A DNA stretch of 64,000 bases, taken from Dimorphilus gyrociliatus. Taxonomy: Eukaryota; Annelida; Polychaeta; Dinophilidae. The stretch covers positions 1,232,916-1,296,915 of the forward strand of contig CAJFCJ010000020.1 in assembly GCA_904063045.1 (NCBI GenBank), in the 5' to 3' direction. Of the stretch, positions 27,210 through 40,700 are shown piece by piece. The stretch's first letter is position 1. Every line of letters starts with the position of its first letter. Position numbers and translations under genes: made by a program. Under the pieces are notes generated by a model, which saw only the letters and a list, made by a program, of their open reading frames with translations, was not told the origin of the DNA and searched no databases.

Positions 27210-27495
27210 GAGAGCACCGAAGACTAGCATAGACGTAGTCAAATTGAGGAAATGAGTTCTAAATACACATTAAAAAGCGGATAAATGTAAAATATTGTCT
27301 TAATAGAATGCTTAAAAAATACAGGATTACTTAAAATTTCTATAATAAGTGAGTAATGACAATATCACATTTATGACTATAAAAGATTTAACTGTTCACA
27401 AAAGTATCGTTTACAGATTAACTTTATCAAAGATCGTTAACTCATTAAACACATACTATTAAAAAAAAAAAGACAAGTTGTATCCATTAATAAGC

Positions 27496-30400
27496 TTAGT
27501 GATGTCGCTGCAATCTTTTTCTCATATCTTGAAGGGTCGACTTGATCTCTTTCTGTAAAGAAGAACAGTTAATAAGTTGAAAAATACTTAATAAATTAGA
27601 AATGATACTTTAAGGATATATTTCAAATTAATGTATTATATATAAAAACTGTATATACTTTTTAGTATAATCAATTATTCATTCTTATAAATAACCGACA
27701 GAAAAAGAAAGCTAATAATTGATAATTACCTCGCTGTGCCGAATATATAGTTTACTATTTCTTGCAACAGATTTTTTCGAACAAACTGCTAGAGCAGCTT
27801 CTAAAGATAAAATTCGTTTTTCTTTGCAATCTTCTATGTAGGACATATAACAAATTGAACTTGTAACATCGCATAGTTCCTCTTTCGTTATCTTTCCCCC
27901 ATCTGACACCCCCATGTTTAATAGTTGCTTTCTATATTGTAATTCTTTATCGCAATATGATTGAAATAAAGCACTGGCAGCCCATAATACACTTGGAGAA
28001 GCTGTGTAAAAGAATGATGCAATTCAGAAAAGGTATTATAGCATATGACCTTCAAGAAATTTTAGTCTAGAAAGACCAACCTTTCGGTGAGCTAGCGATA
28101 TTCCATAAAAGTTTTTCCATACAAAGAGCGCATTCTTCACCGGCTTTACGTAAAGCCTTTGTTGCCCTATCACCAATCGGTAACCAATCCGGGGTGGCAA
28201 AATGTAGGGATTCAGCAATTGAATATCCAGTACTCACAGTTTCCGTGAATGTCGAAGAAAATACGACAACAAATTCCCTAGCATTTTGAACAGTTCTATA
28301 CACTTTTATTCCTTTTGGGGATAGTTGTTGTGGATGAACCATAACAGTGTCCTCAGGTAACCAACATCCGCTGTGAGCTTCATCATCCATAACAGCATGT
28401 GGACTTATTGATTTAATTGCCGCTTTGAAAGATTTCTCCTCACTAGCCGGAACAGAATACCTGAAAATTAAAATTGGTTGTCAAAAGAATCAATTTTAAT
28501 TAGCGATAACAAACCATATTGTAGGTTCTCCAGTATGAATGTAGTGAATATATGGTAGATGATGGGGTGTTCGTTGCCAACAGGATGCCGTAAACATCAT
28601 TGCTAAGTGAAGTGACGTTGAAGAGACACCTCTTACTTTGCCCAGATATGATAGTAATGTGCAAGGACTATTCTGCAGCGCGTGGAGATTCCACGAATGT
28701 TTGGCAAAAGCGGACGACTTACTAGTAGGGAACGCGCTTTGAGTTGTACCTGAGTCCATGTGAGCACCCTGAACACAAATATGTCTTTCTCCTTCATCAA
28801 CCAATTTCCAAAATTGCCTTTCGACATCTTCAAGATGAGGTTGACTCGGAAACCAACCGGCGGAGACATTTTGTCCCATTTTGTAAAATTCTGCTAAAGA
28901 TTTGCTTTTTCCGCATTCAATGGGTTCGTTTCTTTCTATAGTATTTTTTTTCAACTTTTCCTTTATATTTTGCTCGCATTTAATTTGATCTTCTTGACTG
29001 AGGCCATCAAATGATATAAGAAATGTACAATATGCTTCATATAATTTCTTTTCAACAATACTTAGTGTAGCGTGCAATTTTAGTCCTTGAGCAATTTTTG
29101 ACCATTTACTTTTGGTCATTACATCATTCATTCCGCCATTTTTCTTTATTAAATCTCCCAAAGTAACCAGATCTAATTCAACACCTCCTATTGTTGGAAT
29201 ATTATCAAATTTTGATATGATCTCATCCAGAGCTTTTCTCTTTAATGTCGATTCATAGTGGTTTTTTATCTGCTCTAGTCGAATATCAGCCGGTGGATGC
29301 TTTAGTTTAAGTCTTTGGATATACTGATTGTGTGGTATAATACGTAAATCTTCTGCAATAGTACACTCGGGCTGCCATTCGGGTGGGGGTACAATCCGAC
29401 ACATACCATACTTTTCGGCGTCTGGCCTTATGGATTCAATATAGGCTATAGCATCGTGGAATTGCTCTGAGCTTGGATGATATACTGGAACTTCAGAAAT
29501 TCCATCCATACTTGGTAAGCCGTTTTGTTTTACAGGTGAGGTAAAATGGGTGCGAACCAACTTTCCAGGGGGTCTTCCCCTTCTCCGTTTGAGTTCTGGC
29601 TGAGGAGGAGATGGTATTATGTCACCTTCTAATCTTTTTACTCTGACGCGCACGTCCCGTAATAGCCTTCTGTTTTTAGAATCGCCAATATTACGACGCC
29701 ACTCGCGTTCTGTAATTTCCTCCTCATATTCTTCATCGCTACCATCTACGCTATCAGATTCTTCAATAATTTCTTCCTTTCGACGTTTGATAGGTGATGG
29801 AGCGGGAGAGGAGGAAACACTCCGAACCCGTTTATAAGGGGAGACCGAGCGACGACTCAATCTTCGAGAAGGTGAAGGAGAATGTTGATCAGATTTTCTT
29901 CGTTTTGCGGCCAAAGCTGCGGTTTTAATAGCTCTTTTAACCTGCTGCTGTCTAACTTTTTGATTATTTTTGGTAGTTTCAATCTTTCTTGTCGATTCTA
30001 CTTCTTCAGACTCCTCTGATGCGTTTTCATCAGCATAGAAATCTAAATGTGGAGGGAGATCATAGGACGAAGTTCTTAGACATAAAAACGTTAAAAAGTC
30101 TTCAGTCTTAGCTTTTCTTTGAGATAGAGCTAGTTTCCTTGGACTTTTTGCATTTGAATGTAAATTTTGATTTGTATTTGCTGCAAATTTGCGCTGAGCA
30201 CGGATACGAAAATTATTCAGAGTAGACATTGAACTATCCGTTGAGTCTCGACTGGCAGCGTCTTCTGTTTGTTGACTATTGCGACTTTTTTGAGGTGGGG
30301 GTTTCTTTTTACCAATATTGATGGAAGCTAATAGAGCTTTCTGTAACTGCTGCTCTTCTTGCCAATGTAAACCGGTTTGTTGTTCTCCTGTCTGCATTTT

Positions 30401-30661
30401 TTACACTGATATTAAAAATCTATGAAGATGTTGTGCTCTTACCCTGTTCCTTACAGCCGTAGACCTCTTTGGACGCGATCTTACGTTAAACGATTCTTCC
30501 TCTTCTTCTTCTTCTTCATCTTCCTCCTCCTCCTCCTCCTCCTCCTCTTCATCATCATCATCTTCGTCTTCTTCTTCAGATGTAGCAGATTCGGGTTCAC
30601 ACTTTAGCTTCCCATTAGTAGCGGGAGTAGTAGATCTACGTCTACCTCTTCTTGTAGGCAT
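27496..30661 (-). CDS. JARID2: JARID2-like Jumonji/ARID protein (PRC2 cofactor)
   Basis: Nuclear cofactor that recruits and tunes PRC2. Exons on the minus strand: 30661-30443, 30391-28515, 28460-28081, 28001-27730, 27552-27496; 934 residues. Order: basic and polyacidic N terminus; AQRKFAANTN and RKAKTEDFLTFLCLR (the JARID2 N-terminal motif); JmjN (PVYHPSSEQFHDAIAYIESI, GMCRIVPPPEW); ARID (IGGVELDLVTLGDLIKKNGGM); JmjC (HSWNLHALQNSPCTLLSYLG, SCWQRTPHHLPYIHYIHTG). The iron-binding H-x-E of active KDM5 enzymes (CWHIE) is CWQRT here, so demethylase activity is not expected, as in vertebrate JARID2. The C-terminal C5HC2 finger is eroded: SSICYMSYIEDC aligns, but most ligand cysteines are gone. The 51-bp first intron is in phase 0. 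Confidence 0.94.
30494..30576 (-). repeat. trinucleotide repeat encoding polyacidic run in JARID2
   Basis: Plus-strand TTC/CTC/ATC triplets run for about 80 bp inside the first JARID2 coding exon. On the minus strand they read GAA/GAG/GAT and encode a nearly unbroken Glu/Asp stretch. Likely length-variable. Confidence 0.8.
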
Positions 30662-32127
30662 GCTTCACCTGCTTCTGAGGTTAATGTAGCAGATTTTTCT
30701 GTAAAACAAAACAATTTTGTTCAAAAGGTCTAAAATACCTTCTTTGCCGTATCTCTTTATAATAATATCTATAATTATGGTTACTTTGTGGACTATCCTT
30801 TCCCAGAATACGAAAGTTAATTGATCTATCAATTTAAAATCGGCTATGAAGATAAGTATGTTGCTGGTTATCTCAATATATTGTTTTTTTTGCTATTTAT
30901 TACAACTAGTTGTACTATAAAGAGTTCTAACCGGAAGTGGTAGTTTACAGGTAGCGCCCCACAAGCATAATAACAATGGATTTCTGATTGGACGGGGGTT
31001 TTGAGCGCCTGTTTTTAAAAATTCAAGTCGTTTTTAATTTTAACAGTTTAGTTGCAGTACAACATTTATTGTATTTTCTCGTCAAAAAATAAAATTGTAA
31101 ATTTACTCTGTAAACATTCCCTGTTATATTTAGAAGGCCTCCGTCTGGCCAAAAAAATAGCAAAGAATTTCTATCAGATTTTATAGTTGGGTTCTTGTTC
31201 CATGCGACCGTTATAAAACCATTAAGTTTAAAGCTATTTGTTAAAACTTGTCTTAAATATCATTGACTTAGTTGTATCACAAAGAAGGATGTTTAAAATG
31301 AGTCATAGGATAACTGTATGTAAAGTTTATGATGATCAACATCTGAACGATTGTTATGCAAAATAATTTGGAGAAACGTGATATTTTTTGTATTGCTCAA
31401 TCAGCAATTATTCGTAAAGTTTTAAGCAAGAGAAAACACAGTGATTATATTTAATCACGTTTTCGCGTTATACGTCAAACAAACAAAATAAAAATTTTCC
31501 TATAACTAGCAATAACTAGTACCAGAGCGACATCTATAGGTTGTCTTCATTAAGACTTTTCAAACTATTAAATATTTAAGAGACATAAGATAGAACTTCA
31601 AGACCATCAATTTATTAATAGAGAAGTTAAAACTTCATCATTAGTAAATTCTCTTATTCAAGTTGTAAAAGAATATTCTTTGAGAAATTCCCGTTAGATA
31701 AGTAGCTATTTTACTAATTTATAAAGATTAACTATGCATGTAATTTTGAATTAGAAACTATGATTGTCTTTTTGTGTATGAAGATCTAAGAGTAATTAGA
31801 TTCTCGGTAAGCGAATATGGCATTATTAATCTAAAAATAGGTTGAGTACTTACATTATGCATACAGTATAAAGATATATTGTATTGTGTTGTTCATTGAT
31901 TATACATTTTTCAATTATTATTTGATAGATAATAAATTATTCAATTAAGTCAATATTCAATATTTGAAAAAAGTTTCTTTGATCTTACCGATGTCTACAA
32001 ATCGTTTCAATCAAAATATTTGTAAAAAGTGGAAAACTGGTAAACTTTTGATAGTCATTTGACCTTGATCTTCAAAGAGAAATCATTTTTTTATATTTAC
32101 TTTTCGTTTGCCATTACAAGCAAAAAT
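30662..32127. other. divergent JARID2/PARK7 intergenic region
   Basis: About 1.5 kb with no supported gene. It should contain both promoters. Promoter-like motifs cluster at 30930-30991; CTCF-like cores are at 30953-30960 (TAGCGCCC) and 31525-31539 (GAGCGACATCTATAG). Confidence 0.5.
30930..30991 (-). promoter_or_regulatory. ETS-like and CCAAT-box elements upstream of JARID2
   Basis: ACCGGAAGTG (30930-30939) reads CACTTCCGGT on the minus strand, an ETS/GABP site. ATTGG at 30987-30991 is CCAAT on the minus strand (NF-Y type). Both lie 270-330 bp upstream of the JARID2 start. Motif-based only. Confidence 0.4.
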
Positions 32128-32922
32128 ATGGTAAGAGCTGCAGTTTTACTCCCACAAGGTGCGGAAGAGATGGAGGCAGTTATTGTGCAAGATGTCTTAA
32201 AAAGGGCTGAGGTATATTTATGTCATAATTTGACCTCTCCTGTTTTTAAACTGTTTTTCTAAACAGTTCGACACGATTTTGGTAAGTCTTGATGAAGCAA
32301 AAATGGTTACGTGTAGCAGAAAAGTTGGTATTGCAGCCGATAAATGTTTAAATGAGATTGAAAATGAAATATTTGATATTGTTGTCTTACCTGGTGGATT
32401 GGTGGGAACTCAGAATTTAAAAAAGGTAAAAACAACTCTATATTTTATTTCATATAATTTTTTAACAGTTCTGTATCTGAACATTTGAATTTTCAGTCTA
32501 CGAAAGTGAAAAATTTTGTGGAGACTCATATAAAAGCTAACAAATATATTGGAGCTATCTGCGCTGCTCCATTAGTTTTAAAGGAGTTTGAATTCTTTAA
32601 ACAAAAGGATGAACGAAAGTTTAGAGCAACCTACCACGATTCGTGTGACAATGATCTCAAAGATTGTTAGTAGATTTTGTTAGCTTTTAAAAAATCTTAA
32701 TTTATTCTATTATTGACTGCTTTTGCTTTATTTTCAGATTTCGAGAGACCTAATGGGGAAGCCGTTGTTCTGGACGATAAGCTAATAACCAGCAAAGGAC
32801 CAGGAACTGCTTTCGATTTTGCAATTAACATAGTTAAACTCCTTAAACCAAATGTTGTTAATACGATAGTTCCTCCAATGATGTTCGAAGGCGAGAATAA
32901 GATTTTCTTTGTAGAAAATTAA
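32128..32922 (+). CDS. PARK7: DJ-1/PARK7 protein deglycase-like
   Basis: Cytosolic and mitochondrial redox-sensitive protein of the DJ-1/PfpI superfamily. Four exons, 32128-32211, 32267-32425, 32497-32665 and 32738-32922, give 198 residues (human 189). The nucleophile elbow GAICAAPLVL carries the conserved Cys. PQGAEEMEAV holds the partner Glu (human E18), FDIVVLPGG and LITSKGPGTAFDFA are family blocks, and TYHDS supplies the equivalent of His126. The C terminus extends by about 10 residues (MMFEGENKIFFVEN). A perfect in-frame donor sequence (GGTAAGT) lies inside exon 2 at 32281-32287, but the conserved protein reads through it. Confidence 0.95.
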
Positions 32923-33075
32923 AGCCTCTTTCTTAATAAATAAAACTATTAGCAATGATAAGAGACTAAAATTATTTTGTATTAAATCCTATTCAAAGTG
33001 TTTTTTATCACATCTATGCTGAAAAGATAATCGATATGAAGAAAGAATTACATTTTAATTACGCTAAAGTTACAA

Positions 33076-34521
33076 TTAAACTTTAGACAGGTCAGATCCA
33101 TTTTTCCCCTTGACCACAACTTCCTCAAGCCTCGATTTCTCTTCGAAATCTTTTTGGTTCATTTCTTTCTTTTTCAAATATGTGTAAGCAGCGCTTGCGG
33201 CTAGAACAATGGCATTAGATGCCCACCATAATAATGGTTTAACATCATGATTGTAGGAGGTAGCAATGATAGTTTGAGCGCAAGCTTTGGCAGTTCCACT
33301 TATATTATGTGTCAGAGGACTGGTAACTTTTATTTGAAGTCCAGTTACAAATCCTATAGCAAATCCAAAGACACCCGCTATAGTCATTGCTGTCCAGAAA
33401 TATATACTAGTAATTTGGTTGAAGTGAATAACTTTTGAAACTTCCCCTGACAAAATCATCAGGGGTAAAAATAGAACACAAGCATTTACATTGTTGTACA
33501 GAGTAAGCCTCCAAACATTCTCATCAACAACAGCTAGGAATTTTTTGGTGTAAATAGCGTTTAAAGCAACACATGCAGATGCTCCAACTCCAAATAACAC
33601 GCCCAAAATAGACAATGAACCTAATGTTTAAAATTATTATTTGAGCACATGTTACGAAATTAAAAACATCCTTACCAACTAAACCCTCTTGATCAACGCC
33701 TAGAAGGAAACCAAAAACCAACACGCCACAGCATATCAATAACTTGAACGAAGTCTTTTGTTGTAATATTACATACGATAGAATCTATTGATTTAGAATA
33801 GGGAAAGAAACAAGATATATTGAATGTTTCCTTAATAAAAAATATTAAAAACAAAGATAAACTGTCTGAAAAGTTTCTTTACTCACCACATTGAAAACTG
33901 TCGTCAAAGATCTGACGACATAATAGAATGCAACACCAACATACGTCAAACAGAGATTGTTAAACGTTATCATTCCAACAAACACAAGAGACAGTGGAAG
34001 AATCTTAAAATAATGGGTTGATTGAGATTATTTAGGTAATAATAGTAATAATAATATATATATATATATCTTTTAATAAGATACGAACTTGTTTCAGTAT
34101 GTCCAGTTTGATGACAAAAGCAGGAAATGATATTTGTTGAGGTGCCACCCTAGATAACTGAGAAAAGACGAAACAAGTACCAACAGTAACGACACATTGA
34201 AACCATGTAACAAATAACGGGCAATGTAGGTCTAAAGATGGACTACTTAGTAGGTACTTGTTGAGAAACACCAATGATATGGAGACAAACCTGAAAAATA
34301 GGTCAATTTATTGAATTTTCAATAAAAATACTCAAGTTAATTCATTTTACCAGTATAGAGCAACAACTGATGCTATTTTGAAACTTTTTGATGAGGTAGG
34401 CTCCATCTTCTCTTTATTATCTTCAATTAAAGGCTTAGTGTGTGCGTTTTCACCAGCTGTCAATCAATTAAACTGTTAAAAACTGCTTTGAACAAAAAAA
34501 GGGACAACACTTACACGACAT
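33076..34521 (-). CDS. SLC35C1: GDP-fucose transporter (SLC35C1)
   Basis: Golgi antiporter importing GDP-fucose for fucosylation. Exons on the minus strand: 34521-34515, 34456-34351, 34290-34089, 34003-33887, 33784-33676, 33620-33076; 361 residues (human 364). Diagnostic blocks: [74 protein letters not shown] and [20 protein letters not shown]; ten membrane helices are expected. The start is the least certain part: a 7-nt coding exon (Met-Ser plus one base) with a strong GTAAGT donor. The alternative is the internal ATG in exon 2. Confidence 0.94.
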
Positions 34522-34798
34522 ACCGCTTCTCACCGATCTATTGGTAACCGGTTGACCGGTTTGAAAAAACTGAAAGCGGAAATAGGAGGAGCGTAATTAA
34601 AACTAGTCTTTCTTTTTACAATTCACATTTTTCACTCGAACTGTCTACGTTTCACATTAAGTTTCTCCATCAAACTAAAACGATATATGGATAAAATGAT
34701 TCAATATTTAATTAATTAACTCTTCCTGGCTATTCAAATTTTGTTTGCTTTCTCATGACATTTTGATATATCTATGACAAACCAGTTAGCTTGAGAAA

Positions 34799-37700
34799 AT
34801 GTCTGATACTGCAACGGCATTCCTGCATATAGGAGACATTGTCTCTCTTTATGCAGAAGGGAGCTCCAGCAATGGATTTATGTCAACTCTCGGGTATGTC
34901 AAGTTTTATAATTGCGTAATCAACAGTCGCTGAAATTGTGACTTTTCGCTTGCAGATTAGTAGATGATCGATGTGTAGTACAACCAAGTAGCGGTGACTT
35001 GAATAATCCACCAAAAAAATTTAGAGGTAAAAACATTCTATTTGCTTATAAGGTTATCGATTATCAGTTATCTGTCAAATGCAGATTGCCTTTTTAAAAT
35101 ATGTCCTATGAACCGTTATTCGGCCCAAAAACAATTTTGGAAGGCCACGAAACAACATGCTCCCCATACAGACGGAACATTATTGAAGAAACTACAGGTT
35201 CGTTAAATTGTAAATTCCCCCTGGCTTTCCAAATAGCATCAATTTTATCTATAATTTAAGTAGTTTTATCTAAAACTTTGATAAGCTGTAAAGAATCGTA
35301 ACTGATGAGGAATTTCTCTTGATAAAATTTATTTGGATTTGAGAGAAATTGTATTATTAAATTATAGAAATTCATATGTCAATTAGGAACGTTGTAAATG
35401 CAACGTACAAATAGATTTAGTTATGGCAGTACTCTGTCGTAATTATGCATTAATTGATAAAATATATATAGCACTGTGGAAATTAACGTATATATATATA
35501 TTTATATAAGTATATATATTCATATTCATTTTCATAGCATGCTGCCGATTTGGAGAAGAAACAGAATGAAAATGAAAACACGAAGCTATTGGGTGATATT
35601 GTCCAGTATGGGGGTGTTATTCAGGTAGAAAATTAGCTTTTATTTACGAAATTCAATGGTCTAATTGACATTTATAATTCAGCTTCTTCACGTTAAATCA
35701 AATAAATATCTTACGGTCAACAAAAGGCTTCCGGCACTTAAGGAAAAGAATGCAATGAGGGTAATGCTTGATGCTTCTGGAAATGAGGGATCTTGGTTCT
35801 ATATTGTTCCATTCTATAAATTACGTAGTCCAGGCGATAGCGTTAGTTTAAATCGCTTTTAGAATTCAGTTTTAATCCGGGTGTGGTTTTAATATGAATC
35901 CTACAGGTTGTTGTTGGAGATAAAGTCATCTTAAATCCTGTAAATGCTGGGCAACCTTTACACGCTAGTAAAGCGGAACTAGACGATAACCCAGGTAAAT
36001 TAATTAGCAATTGGTTTGAAAAAGATTACCAAGCTTAAGATGGACAGTTGATGCGACTTAATTGTATTACATAGGTTGTCGCGAAGTAAATTCAGTACAA
36101 TGCAACACAAGCTGGAAAATTACCCTCTTTATGAATCATAAGGAAAACAACGACGACTATTTAAAAGGGGGTGACGTTGTTAGGTTATTTCACGCCGAAC
36201 AAGAAAAATTCCTCACTGGGGACGAATACAAGAAAAAGCAATATGTATTTCTTAGGACTACAGGGCGTACTTCAGCTACAGCAGCTACGTCCTCAAAAGC
36301 TCTCTGGGAGGTAGAAGTTGTTCAATTAGATCCTTGTAGAGGAGGTGCCGGACAATGGAAGTCGTTGTTCAGGTTTAAGCATTTGGCAACTGGTCAATAT
36401 TTGGCAGCGGAGGTAAATAAAGAGAATGAATCTTGAAACTTTTTGGATATCTCTTATTTCTTATTGAAGAAATCTCATAAAATATTTACAATTACAGGTG
36501 GATAACGACGAAACACCAGATATTATGCGTTCAAAGCTAAAGGCTGGTTTCCAAGTACTTCATCTAGTATGCGTTCCCCACGGTAATGATCCAGCTTCTG
36601 TCTTCGAATTAGATCCTACAACAATGACAAAGCAAGAAAACTTTGTACCAAGGTTTGTACTTTCCACTAAAGATTTATAACCTTTTATAAATGCAAAAAA
36701 AAGATGCCATCGCAATAGGTTCTGCAGTGTAAACTGCGTCGTCTAATGATGATTTTTCAGACAATGTCACGTTCGTTTACGGCACTACGAAACGGAGCTA
36801 TGGGTCCACAGCACTAATTTGCAATTGCATTATCATTTCGATATAAATCAGGACGGCGACAGAGCATGTTATAAGGTTATTGGTCATTTGGCTTATGAAC
36901 ATTTTTTTTAAAAGAATTCTGTAGAACCTGTTGCTGTGGGCTTCTTTTTCGTTAATTACTTTTCAACACTGCTTTCGATTAGCATGATTTTTTTTAATTC
37001 TACTTTTTAAATAATCAAAAAAAAAACAACGATTGGCAGTTTATAATATTACTAACTGTTTGCAATTGCGGTGCTGCTTGTTTTTTTTACGCAGATCGTC
37101 CTTCGTAAGGCTTAGACATTTGTTCACGAATACGTGGGTACATTCCACGTCGATTCCGATTGATAAAGAAGAGGAAAAACCTATTATGAGTAAGGTAGTA
37201 ACTAATTTTTCTTCACTCTGTAACTACTAATTGCTTGTAGCTTATTAATTCTCATTCCATAATATGATTTTTATAGCGTTAATATTTTGCTGGATTTTAA
37301 GTCTATATCTATTTAAATAGGATCTAATGCAAAATTAATATTATGAAATAACATCTAACACAGATTGACTTTAAATCCAGTTTTTTACGTATTGTCTATT
37401 CTATATTTAAGGTGGTAATATAATATTGCAAACATTATAGCTTGGATGTGCTAGAACGAAAGAAGACAAGGAAGCTTTTGCAATTGTTCCCGTTTCCCCT
37501 CAAGAAGTAAGGGATTTAGATTTTGCAAATGACGCTTCGAAAGTTTTGCAAGCAGCTGCTAATGAGTTGGATAGGGGGAATTTAAATCAAACTCAACGTC
37601 GTTTAATTGAACAATTGCTGAGAGAAATAATATGCTTTGTGGCCCTATTGGATACACAATCAACGGTTGATCCATTAGAAGTTGTGATCATTAAACCTGA

Positions 37701-40700
37701 CAGGGAACGCCCAAAGCTATTGAGAGAACAAAATGTTTTGAAGCAACTTTTTAGGATTCTTCAAGCTCCATTTCAGGGTGATAATCCACAATTTCGTTTA
37801 GAAGATTTAAAAGGAAATAAACACGCTGGCTATAAATATATATGTAAATTATGCTATCGAATACTTAAACTATCACAACAAAGTTATCGAAAAAATCAGG
37901 AATATATCGCAAAACATTTCGCCTTTATGCAAAAGCAGATTGGTTATGACATCTTAGCAGAAGATACAATAACCGCCTTGTTACATAACAACAGAAAATT
38001 ACTAGAAAAACATATAAATGAATCAGAAATAGAAACTTTTGTAAGCTTAGTTAGGGAAAATGGAGAATCTAGGTAAATTATCAACTATTAATCTTTTTTT
38101 TTCTTTTTTAAATTAACTGTTTAAGATAATTAGCTTTAATGATAAATATTTTTTTAAAGAGCTAATTATTTTATATCTCTTTTCATTTTAAAATAAATTT
38201 AGATTTCTTGATTACCTATCGGATTTGTGCGTCTCCAACAATGTAGCCATTGCTCGTACACAAGAATTAATTTGCAAGTCAGTCTTGTGTCCAAAAAATC
38301 AGGACATTTTAATAAATACGAGGTAAGAAATGTTCTCGAAAAGAGAGATTAGTTATTTTAAGTATTTTATACATTGTAGGAATTTAACTATAAATGTATA
38401 CCGTATATATATATTTATATATGTTCTTCTGTTGCAGCTGTGCTAGAGAAAAAACCGAAATTTTGCAAACTGAATATGAGAATGGTGTTGAAAAAAGAGT
38501 ATTTGAGTCAGAAGGAAAAATTGAACAAATTTATATAAAGATTACGAATAGGGAAGATCCCACTGGACCGAGAACAAATCTATTGCTACATGAAGTTGCT
38601 GATGTTGTGAAAGGTGGCATTTTAAGATATCCGAATACATTCGAAAAGCAAAAGAAGCTATTAGATTATTATCAGTGAGTTAAAGATATATGCACTATAT
38701 ACATATATACAGTATACACTGTATATTTTATTTTGTCTTGTTTTTTATACATTTATAAATATATAAATCTAATCTATACAGGCATCAGCTAGACTTGTTC
38801 GCCAATATGTGTATGGATCGTCAGTACCTGGCTATAAATAATATTCAATTTAAAATCGAATTAATGCTAAGGTAAAAATCCTTTTTATACTTTTAAGAGG
38901 CATTAATATTTAAAAAAAAACGAAACAAATAGATGTATTGCTGATGAAGAGTTCCCGGATGACTTACGAGCTTCGTTTTGCCGTCTATTCATTCATATGC
39001 ACGTTGACAGAGATCCACAAGAGACTGTTACCCCAGTTAAATATGCACGTCTTTGGGATGATATTCCGACAACTATATCAATTGACAATTATGAAAAAGG
39101 TAAAGCTAAAGAGAAATGTGAAGAACGAAAGAAATTTCAAAAAACAATTAAATTCGTTGAGGAATATTTGACAAACGTTGCTGTGTCTGCAAAATCTTTA
39201 TCAAGTATGGACAGTGGCAATAATTCTTTAACTTTAGAAGTTGTAAAATTAGCTAGACATCTTATATATTTTGGATTCTACTCTTTTAATGAATTATTAA
39301 ATTTAACAAAAACACTTCTTTCAATTTTGGATTGCGTAACTAATAGTACTGCTCCTACTGCTCAAGTTGATGTTAATTCCTTAGCTATGATGAAACCTGG
39401 TTTACATAATATAGCTAGTGTACTAGCTCAAGCGCAAAAAACGGTTCAGAAATCTGACGAAGAAGACGTTATTGTAATGAATACTAAACTGAAAATAATA
39501 GAGATCCTACAGGTGAGTATCATAAATACAATTATTAGGACATATTTCAATAAGTTTTTAGGAAAGACGCATATTTTCAAATAAGTTATTGACAGTTTAT
39601 TATGGATGTGAGGAAGGATTATCGCATCACGTGCGTCTTATCAATATTTAAAAAAGAATTCGACGCCAATGCAATGCAATCTGCAGGTTAAAAAAATTAG
39701 AAGCGCTACTAGATTTATTAACACTATTCTTAAAAAACACGCTAATCTAAATTTTTACTAATCTGCTTAATACGATATTTTCATTGATTTTATTTATAAA
39801 AAAAAACAAAACACTATTCATGTATACGCACTAGGTTTAAAAAAAAGAAGTCAGTAATCAAACAGATAGTATAAAGTGGAAAAAAAAAGAAAAATTGTAT
39901 TAGTTAATTGTATTAATAATCTTTTGTTCTTGAATGAAAAATCTTTTTCTTTTTTTTTTTTAAAACACATCAAAACGTAAAATTGCTACAGTTTATATTG
40001 AATGTTCGATTGGACTTTCGAATTTCCTGTATTCTATCGGTCTTCAAACGAGATCACCGAGCCGGAAACGGTGAGAGGAGGATATTTTCAGTTCATTTCG
40101 TTTCCATTTTTTCCTGCACGTTTAAAAAAAAAACGGCATGTCTGCACGTATACCTTTTTTCTCATACAATAGAAAAAAATTTATTTTTATTCCTTGGAGA
40201 AAACAGGAATAAATGGGTCATGTCTGAAAATAAATCTAAAAGGGACGAGAGATTATCTAAGGAATAATAATTCTAAAAAGTCCTTTTTATATTTAAAATA
40301 GAAAACATTAGTTGCTTATTGTGCCTTTTTCTCTTTATATGATTAGCCTTATACAAGTATATTAATGAGTATAAGCATGTAGATATTATATTTATATAAT
40401 TTCTACATGTCTCTATAATTTACAATTTAATGTATATAGAGTGGTAAAGAGCTCTTATGTTGATTTATCTTATATCCATCTATCAATCTATTGTGCTGTC
40501 TTTGCACAGATATATATATATATATAACTGTATTATATATTAATATATATATATATATATATATATACAGTATACTGTATATATAACTACAGTATATATC
40601 TACATATATAATATACCTTATATCTATAATAATAATAATTCACCTTATACCCTTACATGTTTATACCTTAAACAAATTATTTAAATATCCGTATTTTATT

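Noticed and set aside
28496-30397. A long frame taken as a separate gene from the downstream Jumonji segments
   Set aside because: Phase-consistent splicing at 28515/28460 and 30391/30443 joins all parts into one JARID2 protein.
30401-30661. Polyacidic frame as an independent small protein
   Set aside because: Its end is a donor (agg|gtaaga) that joins in phase to the JARID2 main exon.
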